Source of the DNA: Actinomyces gerencseriae DSM 6844
Lineage (GTDB): Bacteria > Actinomycetota > Actinomycetes > Actinomycetales > Actinomycetaceae
Assembly: GCF_000429265.1 (NCBI RefSeq)
Contig: NZ_KE386873.1
Coordinates: 45,831-109,830, forward strand
Length of the DNA: 64,000 nucleotides
Direction of reading: 5' to 3'
Position 1 is the first letter of the stretch; each line of letters starts with the position of its first letter. The notes below the pieces were generated by a model, which made no database searches, was not told the origin of the DNA, and saw nothing but the letters and a program-made list of their open reading frames with translations. This document shows positions 19,542 through 28,441 of this stretch, in pieces. The position numbers and the translations under genes were made by a program.

Positions 19542-20972
19542 ATGAGAAGCATTGACGTAGCCTCCCTGCCCATCCCGGAGCTCGAGAGCCATCTGGACGA
19601 GGTCGCCGGACATCGGCTGAAGAGCGGCATCGACGCCGCCCGCACCCTGCTCGAGGGGCGCACCGTGTGGACGGTAACGCCATCGGCCGCCGCAGGGGCG
19701 GGGCCCGCGGAGACGGTCGCCCCCCTGGTGGGCTACGCGCTCGGGCTGGGTGTGACGGCGCGGTGGCTCGCGCTGGACGCGCCCGCCGACTTCGTGCGCG
19801 TGGCGGCACGGCTCCACGCCGGCATCCACGGCGACCGGGGCGACGGCGGCAAGCTCGGCGAGAAGCAGCGCGACCTCTACGAGCACGTGCTGGCCTCGAA
19901 CGCCGAGAACGTCGTCGACGACGTCCGCGAGGGCGACGTCGTCATCCTGCACGACCCACCCACCGCGGGCCTGGCTCGGGCCTTCCAACGGGCCGGCGCC
20001 GCGGTCGTCTGGCGCTGCCACCTGGGCGGCGGCCGTTCCGGGGAGGCGGCGGAGCGCGCCTGGGCCTTCCTCGACCGGTACCTGGAGGACGTCGACCTCG
20101 TCGTCGTCTCCCGGGAGGAGTACCGCCCGCCCTTCATCGAGCCGGAGCGCTGCGCCGTCGTCAAGCCCTCGATCAACCCCGACTCCCCCAAGAACCGGGT
20201 TCTCGACCTCGACGAGGCCTGGTCCGTGGCGCGCCTGGCGGGGATCTTCGACGGCGAGCCGCCCTTCGACGCGGTCCCCTTCGTCCACGAGGACGGCCGC
20301 CCCGACGCCATTCGACGAATGCCCTCCCTGGCCGGTGCGGGCCTGCCGGTGCCGACGGGGGTGCGCACGATCGTGCAGGTGGGCCGTTGGGACCGCCTCA
20401 AGGGCGCCCGGGAACTCATCGGGGCCTTCGCCTCGAACCTCGCCGTCCTCCCCGAGGACGCCCACCTGCTGATCGTCGGCCCGGACCCGGACCCGAACCG
20501 CGACGAGGCCTCCGCCGAGGTGCTCGGCGAGGTCCTCGACCGCTGGGACCTCCTGCCGGAGTCGGTGGCGGGCCGGGTCCACATCGCCGCGGTGCCGATG
20601 CACGACCGGGAGGTCAATGCGACGGTGGTCAACGCCGTCCAGCGCGTCGCCGACGTCGTCACCCAGCGCTCGCTCGTGGAGGCCTTCGGACTGCCCGTGG
20701 CGGAGGCCATGTGGAAGAAGGCGGCCGTGGTCGCCTCCGCGGTCGGGGGCATCCAGGACCAGATCGTCGACGGAGTCGACGGCGTGCTGGTCGATTCGGC
20801 CGAGGCGGGCGCGTGGGCGGAGGCCACCGCCGACCTGCTGCGCTTCCCGGCCAGGGCTCGCGAGATGGGGCTGGCGGCTCACGAGTCCGTGCGACGCGAA
20901 TTCCTCCCCGACCGGCACTTGAGCGAGATCGTCGGTGCCATCGACCGCGCCCTGGAGCTCCGCGCGGACTGA
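19542..20972 (+). CDS. GT4 glycosyltransferase, trehalose synthase (TreT)-like
   Basis: 476 residues. GT-B fold with retaining GT4 signatures: VVILHDPPTAGLA and VVWRCHLGGG in the N-terminal half, VQVGRWDRLKGARELI near 280, and QRSLVEAFGLPVAEAMWKKA (E-x7-E) followed by AVGGIQDQIVDG near 385. The WRCH and EAFG-VGGI segments match trehalose glycosyltransferring synthase/trehalose phosphorylase relatives, which join NDP-glucose and glucose. Exact activity is inferred. It is divergent from the TM2 gene. Confidence 0.8.
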   Translation: MRSIDVASLPIPELESHLDEVAGHRLKSGIDAARTLLEGRTVWTVTPSAAAGAGPAETVAPLVGYALGLGVTARWLALDAPADFVRVAARLHAGIHGDRGDGGKLGEKQRDLYEHVLASNAENVVDDVREGDVVILHDPPTAGLARAFQRAGAAVVWRCHLGGGRSGEAAERAWAFLDRYLEDVDLVVVSREEYRPPFIEPERCAVVKPSINPDSPKNRVLDLDEAWSVARLAGIFDGEPPFDAVPFVHEDGRPDAIRRMPSLAGAGLPVPTGVRTIVQVGRWDRLKGARELIGAFASNLAVLPEDAHLLIVGPDPDPNRDEASAEVLGEVLDRWDLLPESVAGRVHIAAVPMHDREVNATVVNAVQRVADVVTQRSLVEAFGLPVAEAMWKKAAVVASAVGGIQDQIVDGVDGVLVDSAEAGAWAEATADLLRFPARAREMGLAAHESVRREFLPDRHLSEIVGAIDRALELRAD

Positions 20973-21039
20973 GGGGCTTGACGGCCCGCGGCGGACCGAC
21001 GATGCGCCGCTCCCGGAGCCCCGCGCGGACCGAGGGGCT
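20954..21039. repeat. Direct repeat pair, 25 bp, 61 bp apart
   Basis: GGAGCTCCGCGCGGACTGAG with GGGCT (20954-20978) recurs at 21015-21039 with two substitutions. The first copy contains the end of the glycosyltransferase gene. Confidence 0.75.
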
Positions 21040-21638
21040 GCTGCGGCTCCGCTGAGGGGCCGGAGCGGATCCCACCCGCCCGGCGACATCCGCTCGCCCC
21101 GCGCCGACCGCGTTATCCACAAGGTGAATCCACAGGCTTGTGCGCGCGCACGGCGGAGCGACGCCGTGACGCGATCGACACCTTGGTGGCTCGATGAGAG
21201 GACAAACCTGCCGAGCCGAGCAGGTCCCGGACCGAGGGACGCCTCCCTCGCAACCTTCATTAAACCAACGAGTCCATTGCGTCAAATCGTTGGCAGCAGG
21301 GGCCAATCCTGTGACCGACCGACCGGCGGGGACACGAGATCCGCACCACGGCGCGCCATGATCGTTATCCAACCGTGATCTTCAATGCGTGCGAGCGGCT
21401 CGGTCGCCCCTCGCTGTGTTCGCCGATGGCGGAGACTCCTCACCGCCATCGTCCACAGTTATCCACAACTGTCCACATGGCCGGGGAGTCTTCCACAGGC
21501 CCGATGAGACGGAGCGAGAAGGTGGGCTCGTCGGTGCTGTCCGGGCCGGGGAAGCAGCGGGGCCGTCCGCCCGGAGCGTCAGGCCCCTTCCCCGACACGA
21601 CATTCCGCGGATTGACGCGGGGCCGTCCGCCCGGAGCG
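20973..21638. other. Intergenic region with DnaA-box-like sites
   Basis: 666 bp with no supportable gene. It holds two perfect TTATCCACA boxes (21113-21121, 21459-21467), related sites (GAATCCACA 21126, TTATCCAAC 21365, TGTCCACAT 21470, TCTTCCACA 21489) and a comparatively AT-rich stretch (21250-21300). That stretch includes the inverted repeat CCAACGA/TCGTTGG. Two copies of a 31-bp repeat occupy the right end. dnaA and dnaN are not nearby. Confidence 0.6.
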
Positions 21639-21647
21639 TCAGGCCCC
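21557..21647. repeat. 31-bp direct repeat pair, 60 bp apart
   Basis: GCGGGGCCGTCCGCCCGGAG and the following 11 bases (21557-21587) are repeated exactly at 21617-21647. Each copy can fold (GGGGCC with GGCCCC). The second copy includes the purQ stop codon. Confidence 0.95.
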
Positions 21648-22337
21648 CACCAGTGAGTCGATGGCGGAGCGGAAGAGCCGCAGACCGTCCACGCCGGTGC
21701 GCGGGCCCGCCGCGGAGTCGGGGCCGAAGCCGGGCTCGACGGCGTGCTCGGGGTGGGGCATGAGGCCGACGACGGTGCCCCGCTCGTTGCGCACACCGGC
21801 GATGTCGCGAGCCGACCCGTTCGGGTTCCCGCCGACGTACCGGAAGACGACGCGTCCCTCCCCCTCGAGGCGGTCGAGCTCGTCGGGCGGGGCGATGAAG
21901 CTCCCCTCCCCGTTCTTGAGCGGGACGGTGATCTCCTCGCCGTCCTCGAACAGTCGCGTCCACGCGGTCGAGGTCGACTCGATGCGCAGGCGCTGCTCGC
22001 GGCAGATGAACCTCTGGTGGTCGTTGCGGATGAGCGCGCCGGGCAGCAGGTGCGCCTCGGTGAGGATCTGGAAGCCGTTGCAGATGCCCAGGACGGGCAT
22101 GCCCTCGCCCGCGGCCCGGACCACCTCGCTCATGACGGGGGCGAAGCGGGCGATGGCGCCGCAGCGCAGGTAGTCGCCGTAGGAGAAGCCGCCGGGGACG
22201 ACGACGGCGTCGACGGCCTTGAGGTCGGCGTCCTTGTGCCACAGGGCCACGGAGTCGGCACCAGCCAGGCGCACGGCGCGGGCGGCGTCGACGTCGTCGA
22301 GGGTTCCCGGGAAGGTGATGACGCCGATGCGAGTCAT
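21639..22337 (-). CDS. purQ: Phosphoribosylformylglycinamidine synthase, glutaminase subunit PurQ
   Basis: 232 residues. A class I glutamine amidotransferase: [13 protein letters not shown] at the N-terminus, [16 protein letters not shown], nucleophile Cys in [14 protein letters not shown] (about 88-101) and the His/Glu pair in [12 protein letters not shown]. It supplies ammonia to PurL. Its ATG overlaps the purS stop by four bases (ATGA), so the two are translationally coupled. The last codons lie inside a duplicated 31-bp repeat. Confidence 0.96.
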   Translation of the reverse strand: MTRIGVITFPGTLDDVDAARAVRLAGADSVALWHKDADLKAVDAVVVPGGFSYGDYLRCGAIARFAPVMSEVVRAAGEGMPVLGICNGFQILTEAHLLPGALIRNDHQRFICREQRLRIESTSTAWTRLFEDGEEITVPLKNGEGSFIAPPDELDRLEGEGRVVFRYVGGNPNGSARDIAGVRNERGTVVGLMPHPEHAVEPGFGPDSAAGPRTGVDGLRLFRSAIDSLVGA

Positions 22338-22591
22338 CGGGTCTCCTCGTCGGCGCGCACGGAGACGACGTCCTCGATGATCGGGTTGGACAGCAGCGTC
22401 GAGGCGGCCTCCGCGGCGGCGGCCAGGTGGGCGTCGGTGACCGGGCCGTCCACCGTCAGCTCGAAGCGGCGGCCCTGGCGCACCGCGGTGAACTGGTCGA
22501 ACCCGAGGCGCGGGAGGCTTCCGACGACCGCCTTGCCCTGCGGGTCGAGGATCTCGGGCTTGGGCATGACCTCGACGACGATGCGTCCCAT
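22334..22591 (-). CDS. purS: Phosphoribosylformylglycinamidine synthase subunit PurS
   Basis: 85 residues, the usual PurS length. [18 protein letters not shown] and [17 protein letters not shown] are characteristic. PurS bridges PurL and PurQ in the FGAM synthase complex. A strong AGGAGG site precedes the ATG, and the gene overlaps purQ by four bases. Confidence 0.95.
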   Translation of the reverse strand: MGRIVVEVMPKPEILDPQGKAVVGSLPRLGFDQFTAVRQGRRFELTVDGPVTDAHLAAAAEAASTLLSNPIIEDVVSVRADEETR

Positions 22592-22753
22592 CGGTCCTCC
22601 TGAGTGCGGTGCGGGAAGCGTCCAGGACGCAGAGTACCCGGGCGCCCGGCGCTACGGCGAGAGGACCGCGCCGATTCTCCCATCGGGATCGACCGGCGGC
22701 TCGCCGGCATTGGGCTCGACCGCCAGCGCGGCCCGGCAAATCCGTCAGGCCCG

Positions 22754-23530
22754 TCAGACATGGCCCAGCCAGTCGCCGGCCAGGCGGATGGCGAGCGCAC
22801 CGCCGATCGCCAGGGACACCGTTCCCAGCAACCACGCCGCGCCCAGCACGAGGGCGAGGATCGCGCACACCACGGCCGCCGCCAGCATGAAGCCGCCGAC
22901 GGCGCCGGCCACGCCCGCGGGGGCGTGGGCGGACTGATCGAGGGTGGAGCCGCCCATGAGCGGTGCGGGCCCGGAGTCCAGCGCCGCGCGAGACGGCCCC
23001 GCGCGCCCCTCTCCCGGCGCACTGTCGCCGGTGGCGCTCCCGGTGGCGCCGGCGGTACCGGCGGCACCGGCGGGCGACGACCGGGGCGGGGAGGCTTCCT
23101 GACGGCCGACCAGGAGACGCTGGGCGTCGACGACGTCGACCGTTCCCACGGTCAGGCCCGCGGCCGCATCCAGCACGGTCGGCGTCCAGCGCTCGCCCTC
23201 CCGGCGCACAGCAGTGCCCCCGGCCCACGCCAGGTACCCGGCGGCGGAGACGAGTCCCGCCCCCGCCAGGACGACGACGAGCCACGGCGGGATCCACAGC
23301 CGCCCGGCCTCCGCATTGGTCGCCAGGTTCATCGCCGACCAGGTCGCCAGAGCCAGCCCCACCAGGGCGAAGGCGATCCCCGCCAGGCGCTGGCGCCGCA
23401 CGGCCACCGGCCAGGGACTGCGCGCCCGCTGCCCGGGCGTCGGCTCGCTCGGCGCGGCGCCGCGACCCACGCCCCAGTCGACGGGACCGCGCTCCGTCGC
23501 CGGACGCCGGTCCCCGCCCGGCGGGGTCAC
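22754..23530 (-). CDS. Membrane protein downstream of purC, unknown
   Basis: 258 residues from a GTG that overlaps the preceding stop (GTGA). Four hydrophobic segments occur in two pairs: [19 protein letters not shown] and [20 protein letters not shown], then [20 protein letters not shown] and [18 protein letters not shown]. The linker contains Gly/Ala/Thr-rich [14 protein letters not shown]. Function is unknown. It is the third gene of the purC operon; 162 bp separate it from purS. Confidence 0.7.
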   Translation of the reverse strand: MTPPGGDRRPATERGPVDWGVGRGAAPSEPTPGQRARSPWPVAVRRQRLAGIAFALVGLALATWSAMNLATNAEAGRLWIPPWLVVVLAGAGLVSAAGYLAWAGGTAVRREGERWTPTVLDAAAGLTVGTVDVVDAQRLLVGRQEASPPRSSPAGAAGTAGATGSATGDSAPGEGRAGPSRAALDSGPAPLMGGSTLDQSAHAPAGVAGAVGGFMLAAAVVCAILALVLGAAWLLGTVSLAIGGALAIRLAGDWLGHV

Positions 23531-24213
23531 GAGAGCACCTGCCGCAGGATCGAGGCCAGTCCCAGCGCCATCAGGAGGAACCCGAGGGAGCCGGCCAGCA
23601 GCTGCGTCACACGGGCGAGTCCCTCGCCCGCCGTCGTCCCGGCGAGGCGCTCGTCGGCGACCCGCCCGATCGTGGAGGCCGCCAGGGCGGTCGAGAAGGG
23701 GCCGGAGACGACGTCGAGAGTGGTCAGCTCGCGCCGACCGGTCGATTCCGGGATCGCGATGTCGGTGCCGGGGACGGTCAGGGGGACCGCCAGGTCGCCC
23801 CCGGGCATCGCGGCGCCTCCGGTGCCGGACGAGTCGTGTCCGGCGCGCCGCCCGGTCCCGGAGGGATCGCGGGTGTCACGGGCATCGTGGGCGTCACGAG
23901 TACGACGTCGGGCGAAGCGCGCGCGGTTGCGCTCCAGCCGCAGACGCGGCGCATTGACGACGAGCGAGCGCGCCGGTACGCGCAGCAGGGCGAGCAGGCC
24001 AGCGCCGACCGCCACCAGCGCGATGCCGCCCAGGACGCCGGAGGTCCCGCGGGCGCCGAGCGCCGCCGCGACGGCCGCCGCGAGCATCAGCACGACCACG
24101 AGGGCGGTGATGGCGACGGCGACGGCGAAGCCCGGCCCGGGGCGGAAGGTTCGGGTCGTCGACCGCTGGGAGGAGGTCGGGCCCGCCTGGTCCGCGGGGC
24201 CGGAGGCGGTCAT
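23527..24213 (-). CDS. Membrane protein overlapping the end of purC, unknown
   Basis: 228 residues. The ATG at 24213 overlaps the purC stop (ATGA), which decides the start. Hydrophobic segments are [39 protein letters not shown] and [19 protein letters not shown]. The middle is basic ([20 protein letters not shown]). No family is recognised. It is followed by a similarly overlapping membrane-protein gene, so the two may form one complex. Confidence 0.7.
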   Translation of the reverse strand: MTASGPADQAGPTSSQRSTTRTFRPGPGFAVAVAITALVVVLMLAAAVAAALGARGTSGVLGGIALVAVGAGLLALLRVPARSLVVNAPRLRLERNRARFARRRTRDAHDARDTRDPSGTGRRAGHDSSGTGGAAMPGGDLAVPLTVPGTDIAIPESTGRRELTTLDVVSGPFSTALAASTIGRVADERLAGTTAGEGLARVTQLLAGSLGFLLMALGLASILRQVLS

Positions 24214-25331
24214 CGCGGCCCCGCCGTCGGCGCTGTCGGGCTTGCCGGTGCTACCGGCTCCACCGGTACTGCCGGTGCTGCTGGCCCCGTCGAGGCCATC
24301 GGACCCGTCGGCGCCGTCCGCCCCACCGGCTCTGCCGGTGCCCGCGCCGTCGGCGCTGACGGTGGTGCCGACTCCACCGGTCCTGTTGACGCTGCCTGCG
24401 CCGTCGCCTCCACCCACGCCCCCGGAGCCGGCAGCGGGGAGCCGGTGAGGCGCTCGTAGGCCTCGAGGTAGCGGGCCCGGGTGCGCTCGACGACGTCGGC
24501 GGGCAGGGCGGGGGGCGCCTGCCTCGAGGAGCGGTCCCATCCCGACGCCGGCGAGGCGAGCCAGTCGCGCACGTACTGCTTGTCGAAGGAGGGGGTGACC
24601 CGGCCGGGAACCCACTGGTCGGCGGGCCAGAATCGGGAGGAGTCCGGGGTGAGGACCTCATCGCCGAGGACGAGCCCGCCGCTCGGGCCGACGCCGAACT
24701 CGAACTTGGTGTCGGCGAGGATGATGCCGCGATCGCGGGCGATGGCCGCGGCGCGCGCGTACAGGGCGAGGGAGGTCTCGCGCAGCGCGGCGGCCGGCTC
24801 CTCGCCGATCATCGCGACCACACGGGAGAAGGGGATGTTCTCATCGTGGTCGCCGAGCTCGGCCTTGGCGGCGGGGGTGAAGACGGGCTCGGGCAGTCGG
24901 GAGGCCTCGGTGAGTCCCTCCGGCAGCGCAACACCGCACACGCGCCGGTTCTCGCGGTACTCGGCCAGGCCCGAGCCGGTGAGGTAGCCGCGAACCACGC
25001 ACTCGACGGGGTGCATCCTCAGGCGGCGGCAGATCATGGCGCGGCCGGCGACGACGTCGGGCACATCGAGGCTGACGAGGTGGTTGGCAACGATGTCGTC
25101 CAGCTGCTCGAACCACCAGGCGGACAGAGCGGTGAGGACCCTCCCCTTGTCCGGCACGGGTGTGGGCAGGACGTGGTCGTAGGCGCTGATGCGGTCCGAG
25201 GCGACGACGAGCAGGACGTCCCGACCGGCCCACGGGGAGTCGGTGGCGGGGGCGTAGACGTCGCGGACCTTGCCGCTGGACACGTGCGTCCAGCCGGGGA
25301 CGTCGGGGGCCGGGGGCAGGGAGAGGCTCAT
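24210..25331 (-). CDS. purC: SAICAR synthetase PurC with low-complexity tail
   Basis: 373 residues. It joins CAIR and aspartate (ATP-dependent). Conserved segments are VSSGKVRDVYAP (about 17-28), VVASDRISAYDHVLPTPVPD, CVVRGYLTGSGLAEY and IILADTKFEFGV. Catalytic sequence ends near residue 312. The last 60 or so residues are an Ala/Pro/Thr/Ser-only tail (ASTGPVESAPPSAPTARAPA and onward) not found in typical PurC. ATG 25331 is chosen by homology; CAAAAT 6 bases upstream may be the -10 box of a leaderless mRNA. Two membrane-protein genes follow with overlapping stop/start codons. Confidence 0.95.
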   Translation of the reverse strand: MSLSLPPAPDVPGWTHVSSGKVRDVYAPATDSPWAGRDVLLVVASDRISAYDHVLPTPVPDKGRVLTALSAWWFEQLDDIVANHLVSLDVPDVVAGRAMICRRLRMHPVECVVRGYLTGSGLAEYRENRRVCGVALPEGLTEASRLPEPVFTPAAKAELGDHDENIPFSRVVAMIGEEPAAALRETSLALYARAAAIARDRGIILADTKFEFGVGPSGGLVLGDEVLTPDSSRFWPADQWVPGRVTPSFDKQYVRDWLASPASGWDRSSRQAPPALPADVVERTRARYLEAYERLTGSPLPAPGAWVEATAQAASTGPVESAPPSAPTARAPAEPVGRTAPTGPMASTGPAAPAVPVEPVAPASPTAPTAGPR

Positions 25332-25572
25332 GGGCTCATTTTGCCACCGCGACGGCCGGGCTTCCTTTGCATGACCTGCATGACCTGCGAGACCACGGCG
25401 TACGACCGAGGTCCAGGGTTGACTCGAACCGACGATATCGCTACCGTGAGTCGCGTTTGCCATGCTCTGAATGTCCTTTGAATATCCTGAGTGTTTTCGG
25501 CGTTTCGCACCGCTCAGGATTGCTCCTCACCGTCCTCTCACTGTCCCTGCACCCTTCGGAAGGCGTGCGGCA

Positions 25573-25989
25573 ATGACCGCGAATATCCACATCATTAACG
25601 GCGACCTGGAGATGGCGGCCGCCTCGATCGACTCGATTCGCGACGGTTTCCACGGCCTCGACGCCATCGGAGCCATGAACGGCGCCGAGTCGGCGATGCC
25701 CGCCTCCGCGAGCTCGGGGGCGGCGAGCGGGGCCGCCGCGGCTCTGAACGATCTGACGGCCGCCCTGGTCGGCCGGTACGGGAGGACGAGCAGCGGCACG
25801 CGCAGACTGCTGTCCATCCACCGCAGCAACGACGAGGCGGTCGCCGCGTCCCTGCCCGGCCCGTCCGGGCCCACGGCGGAATCGACGAGCCAGTGGGCGC
25901 GCGAAGGGGCTGGACTGAGCCGATGGCGACCTGGGCGAATGTATGCGAATGGCGCCCCGAGCCATTGGAGGAGTCCGCGGAGAGTCTGA
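25573..25989 (+). CDS. Small WXG/ESX-like protein, possible type VII secretion partner
   Basis: 138 residues. GGAAGG lies upstream of ATG 25573. Helical, Ala/Ser-rich sequence (SIDSIRDGFHGLDAIGAMNG, GAAAALNDLTAALVGRYG, LLSIHRSNDEAVAASL) resembles the helical leader proteins (such as DUF6507) encoded before actinobacterial type VII-secreted toxins. This is pattern resemblance, not a proven match. The frame overlaps the next gene by 67 bp, so a frameshift near the end is possible. No secretion machinery gene is in the window. Confidence 0.55.
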   Translation: MTANIHIINGDLEMAAASIDSIRDGFHGLDAIGAMNGAESAMPASASSGAASGAAAALNDLTAALVGRYGRTSSGTRRLLSIHRSNDEAVAASLPGPSGPTAESTSQWAREGAGLSRWRPGRMYANGAPSHWRSPRRV

Positions 25990-27299
25990 GAACGATGCAC
26001 GGCACGCTGACGCACCTGCGCGAGGACGCCCAGCTGACGCTCGCGCGGGTCGCGTCCCGGGGCGAGGCCGTGGACGCGGCGCGTGCGGCGCTGCGCACGT
26101 GCATCACCTCCCATGGGGAGCACATCGACGTGGTGACTCGCCTCATGACGGCCACCCGTGAAGCCGGAGACGGGGTCGCGGCGGTCAGGCGGAAGGCGCT
26201 CGCCTGCCTGGACTACGCCGACGCCCACCCTCAGGTGGTGCTCGGCCCGGACGGGGCGGTCACCGTAGCGCCCACGGCGAGCGGGACGGGCGCCGGCGGG
26301 ACGCCGCCGACCGCCGATGGCAGCACCGCCGATGCGGGTCAGGCGCAGGCGCAGGCCGCCGAGCTGTCGACCATGGTCTCGTCCACCCTCGCTCTGGCAG
26401 ACCAGGTCGACGCCGACTACACCCAGTCCCTGACCATGGTGTCATCGAGCGCGCAACCGGCGTCATCCGCACCCGACTCCTCCTCGTCCGATAGGGCCGA
26501 TAGGGCTGACGACCCCGACACACTCGCATCTCGAGGGGGCCGTCTCGTCCCCTACGGCGGTCGGCGTCCGAGCAAGGATGGCGAGGAGGGCGGGAGCAGT
26601 GACGACACCACGGGCCTGGGAGATCCCGTTCCCGGCGAGCACGCGGACATGCCCGGCGTGGATCCGTGGCAGTACCCGGGCGACTCCGATAATGAGGGCT
26701 CCGGCCAGTACAGGCAACGTCCTCCGACTCCGCGCGACTACGCCGTTCACGAGGCCGCCACTCTCGCCGCGGGGACGTGCGCGTCGATGTGGCCGGACGC
26801 CTCGAAGAACCTCTACCACTACCTGCAGAACACCGGCAGCCACCAGGACATGGACGTCGATGGCATGCTGAACGACCTGCCCAGTCTTGACAATGATACG
26901 CAGACAGCCGTGACTACTATGGCAGGTCAGGCGGTCGATGATGCGCAGGCCTCGGGATACACCGGGCCGATGACCTATCCGTTCAATACCCCGTGGGAGC
27001 ATGCGGACGCCAATCCTATCGAGAGCGACAACTGGTTCTACGCCACCGGCGGCTACCAGCGTGCCACGGACGGGACCATCACCGTGTACCCTCCTACCGA
27101 CGGCAACTCGGAGTGGACCTACTCCTACGACTACCGCGCCCACACCGCCGACCGGTACAACTGGGACGGCGATAAATCCACCGAGATCTTCGGCATGACC
27201 ATCACCGACAAAGAGTTGCAGGAGCTCCATCGGGCCGGGCTCGCTCAGGAGTACGACATGAGCGGGGAGTCCTCCGTCCGCCACGGGACCGGGCCATGA
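25923..27299 (+). CDS. Toxin-like protein with helical leader and C-terminal domain
   Basis: 458 residues from ATG 25923 (MATWANVCEW). Residues 1-120 are a helical leader of the LXG/WXG style. Residues 120-260 are a Ser/Asp/Gly-rich linker. The C-terminal domain (about 265-458) includes DMDVDGMLNDLPSLDNDTQT, DNWFYATGGYQRATDGTITV, TADRYNWDGDKSTEIFGM and ELHRAGLAQEYDMSGES. This domain type follows helical leaders in other actinobacteria and is toxin-like by context; no catalytic motif is identified. Its stop overlaps the start of a lipoprotein gene (ATGA), as expected for a toxin and its immunity protein. Confidence 0.6.
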   Translation: MATWANVCEWRPEPLEESAESLRTMHGTLTHLREDAQLTLARVASRGEAVDAARAALRTCITSHGEHIDVVTRLMTATREAGDGVAAVRRKALACLDYADAHPQVVLGPDGAVTVAPTASGTGAGGTPPTADGSTADAGQAQAQAAELSTMVSSTLALADQVDADYTQSLTMVSSSAQPASSAPDSSSSDRADRADDPDTLASRGGRLVPYGGRRPSKDGEEGGSSDDTTGLGDPVPGEHADMPGVDPWQYPGDSDNEGSGQYRQRPPTPRDYAVHEAATLAAGTCASMWPDASKNLYHYLQNTGSHQDMDVDGMLNDLPSLDNDTQTAVTTMAGQAVDDAQASGYTGPMTYPFNTPWEHADANPIESDNWFYATGGYQRATDGTITVYPPTDGNSEWTYSYDYRAHTADRYNWDGDKSTEIFGMTITDKELQELHRAGLAQEYDMSGESSVRHGTGP

Positions 27300-27832
27300 G
27301 CCGGCCGCGCCCACCGGCGGTGGCCGGCACCGTCCTCGCGTTCGCCCTGCTGGCGGCCTGCGGCGGCCCATCGACCCCGCGCACCACGACCACCACCCAA
27401 CCGGCACCCACCCAGGAAACCCAGGAGGCCACAGTGGCGGTCACCCAGGAGGGCGCGCCCTACCCCGCGGACATGGACCACCTGGACGACATCCTGTCCA
27501 TCGGCAAGGGCCACCAACTGCCCGACAACGCCCACGTGCTCTCCGTGGACCCCGCCACCAACTACGCCAAAAACAACCCAGGCGGCTGGGGCTACATCAT
27601 CGCCTTCACCGCCACCGACCAGGCCATCCGCGACTACGTCACCAACAACACCGGCTATCTCGGGAAGAATATCGAGATATTCCCACAATCAAGACCCGAC
27701 GACATGCGCCTGGAGGACGTCGACCTGTCCACCATCGCCAACCCCTGGAACACGGGATTCGATGACACCACCCTCCTCCTCGAGCGCCCCCTGGGACGCG
27801 GCTGGCTCATCATCCGCGGCGGATCCCGGTAA
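27296..27832 (+). CDS. Lipoprotein, putative immunity protein (copy 1)
   Basis: 178 residues. The signal peptide ends in a perfect lipobox (FALLAAC), followed by a Thr/Pro linker and a mixed domain with LPDNAHVLSVDPATNYAKNN, GWGYIIAFTATDQAIRDYV and RPLGRGWLIIRG. Starts inside the stop of the toxin-like gene (ATGA). Membrane anchoring outside the cell fits protection against an incoming toxin. Function is inferred from position only. Confidence 0.75.
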   Translation: MSRPRPPAVAGTVLAFALLAACGGPSTPRTTTTTQPAPTQETQEATVAVTQEGAPYPADMDHLDDILSIGKGHQLPDNAHVLSVDPATNYAKNNPGGWGYIIAFTATDQAIRDYVTNNTGYLGKNIEIFPQSRPDDMRLEDVDLSTIANPWNTGFDDTTLLLERPLGRGWLIIRGGSR

Positions 27833-27895
27833 AGCCCGCACACCCAAGGAGTACGACATGAGCGGGGAGTCCTCCGTCCGCCACGGGACCGGGCC

Positions 27896-28441
27896 ATGAG
27901 CCGGCCGCGCCCGCTGAGCCCACCGGCGGTGGCCGGCACCGTCCTCGCGTTCGCCCTGCTGGCGGCCTGCGGCGGCCCATCGACCCCGCGCACCACGACC
28001 ACCACCCAACCGGCACCCACCCAGGAAACCCAGGAGGCCACAGTGGCGGTCACCCAGGAGGGCGCGCCCTACCCCGCGGACATGGACCACCTGGACGACA
28101 TCCTGTCCATCGGCAAGGGCCACCAACTGCCCGACAACGCCCACGTGCTCTCCGTGGACCCCGCCACCAACTACGCCAAAAACAACCCAGGCGGCTGGGG
28201 CTACATCATCGCCTTCACCGCCACCGACCAGGCCATCCGCGACTACGTCACCAACAACACCGGCTATCTCGGGAAGAATATCGAGATATTCCCACAATCA
28301 AGACCCGACAATATGAGCCTGGAGGACGTCGACCTGTCCACCATCGCCAACCCCTGGAACACGGGATTCGATGACACCACCCTCCTCCTCGAGCGCCCCC
28401 TGGGACGCGGCTGGCTCATCATCCGCGGCGCACCCCGGTAA
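27896..28441 (+). CDS. Lipoprotein, putative immunity protein (copy 2)
   Basis: 181 residues, almost identical to copy 1. Differences are a three-residue insertion after MSRPRPLS, DDMR changed to DNMS near residue 145, and GGSR changed to GAPR at the end. It is preceded by 49 bases that duplicate the 3' end of the toxin-like gene, but no toxin body, so it behaves as an orphan immunity copy. It converges on purD. Confidence 0.75.
   Translation: MSRPRPLSPPAVAGTVLAFALLAACGGPSTPRTTTTTQPAPTQETQEATVAVTQEGAPYPADMDHLDDILSIGKGHQLPDNAHVLSVDPATNYAKNNPGGWGYIIAFTATDQAIRDYVTNNTGYLGKNIEIFPQSRPDNMSLEDVDLSTIANPWNTGFDDTTLLLERPLGRGWLIIRGAPR

Noticed and set aside
21113..21497. Chromosomal origin oriC
   Set aside because: DnaA boxes are present but dnaA, dnaN and the usual neighbours are absent; kept only as a DnaA-site cluster.
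21557..21647. Minimal CRISPR-like unit (two ~30-bp repeats with a ~29-bp spacer)
   Set aside because: Only two copies per locus, each locus has a different repeat, no cas genes in the window, and one copy is part of the purQ 3' end.
25410..25440. tRNA-like GGTTGACTCGAACC
   Set aside because: It resembles a T-arm, but no acceptor stem, anticodon arm or 3' pairing could be found around it.
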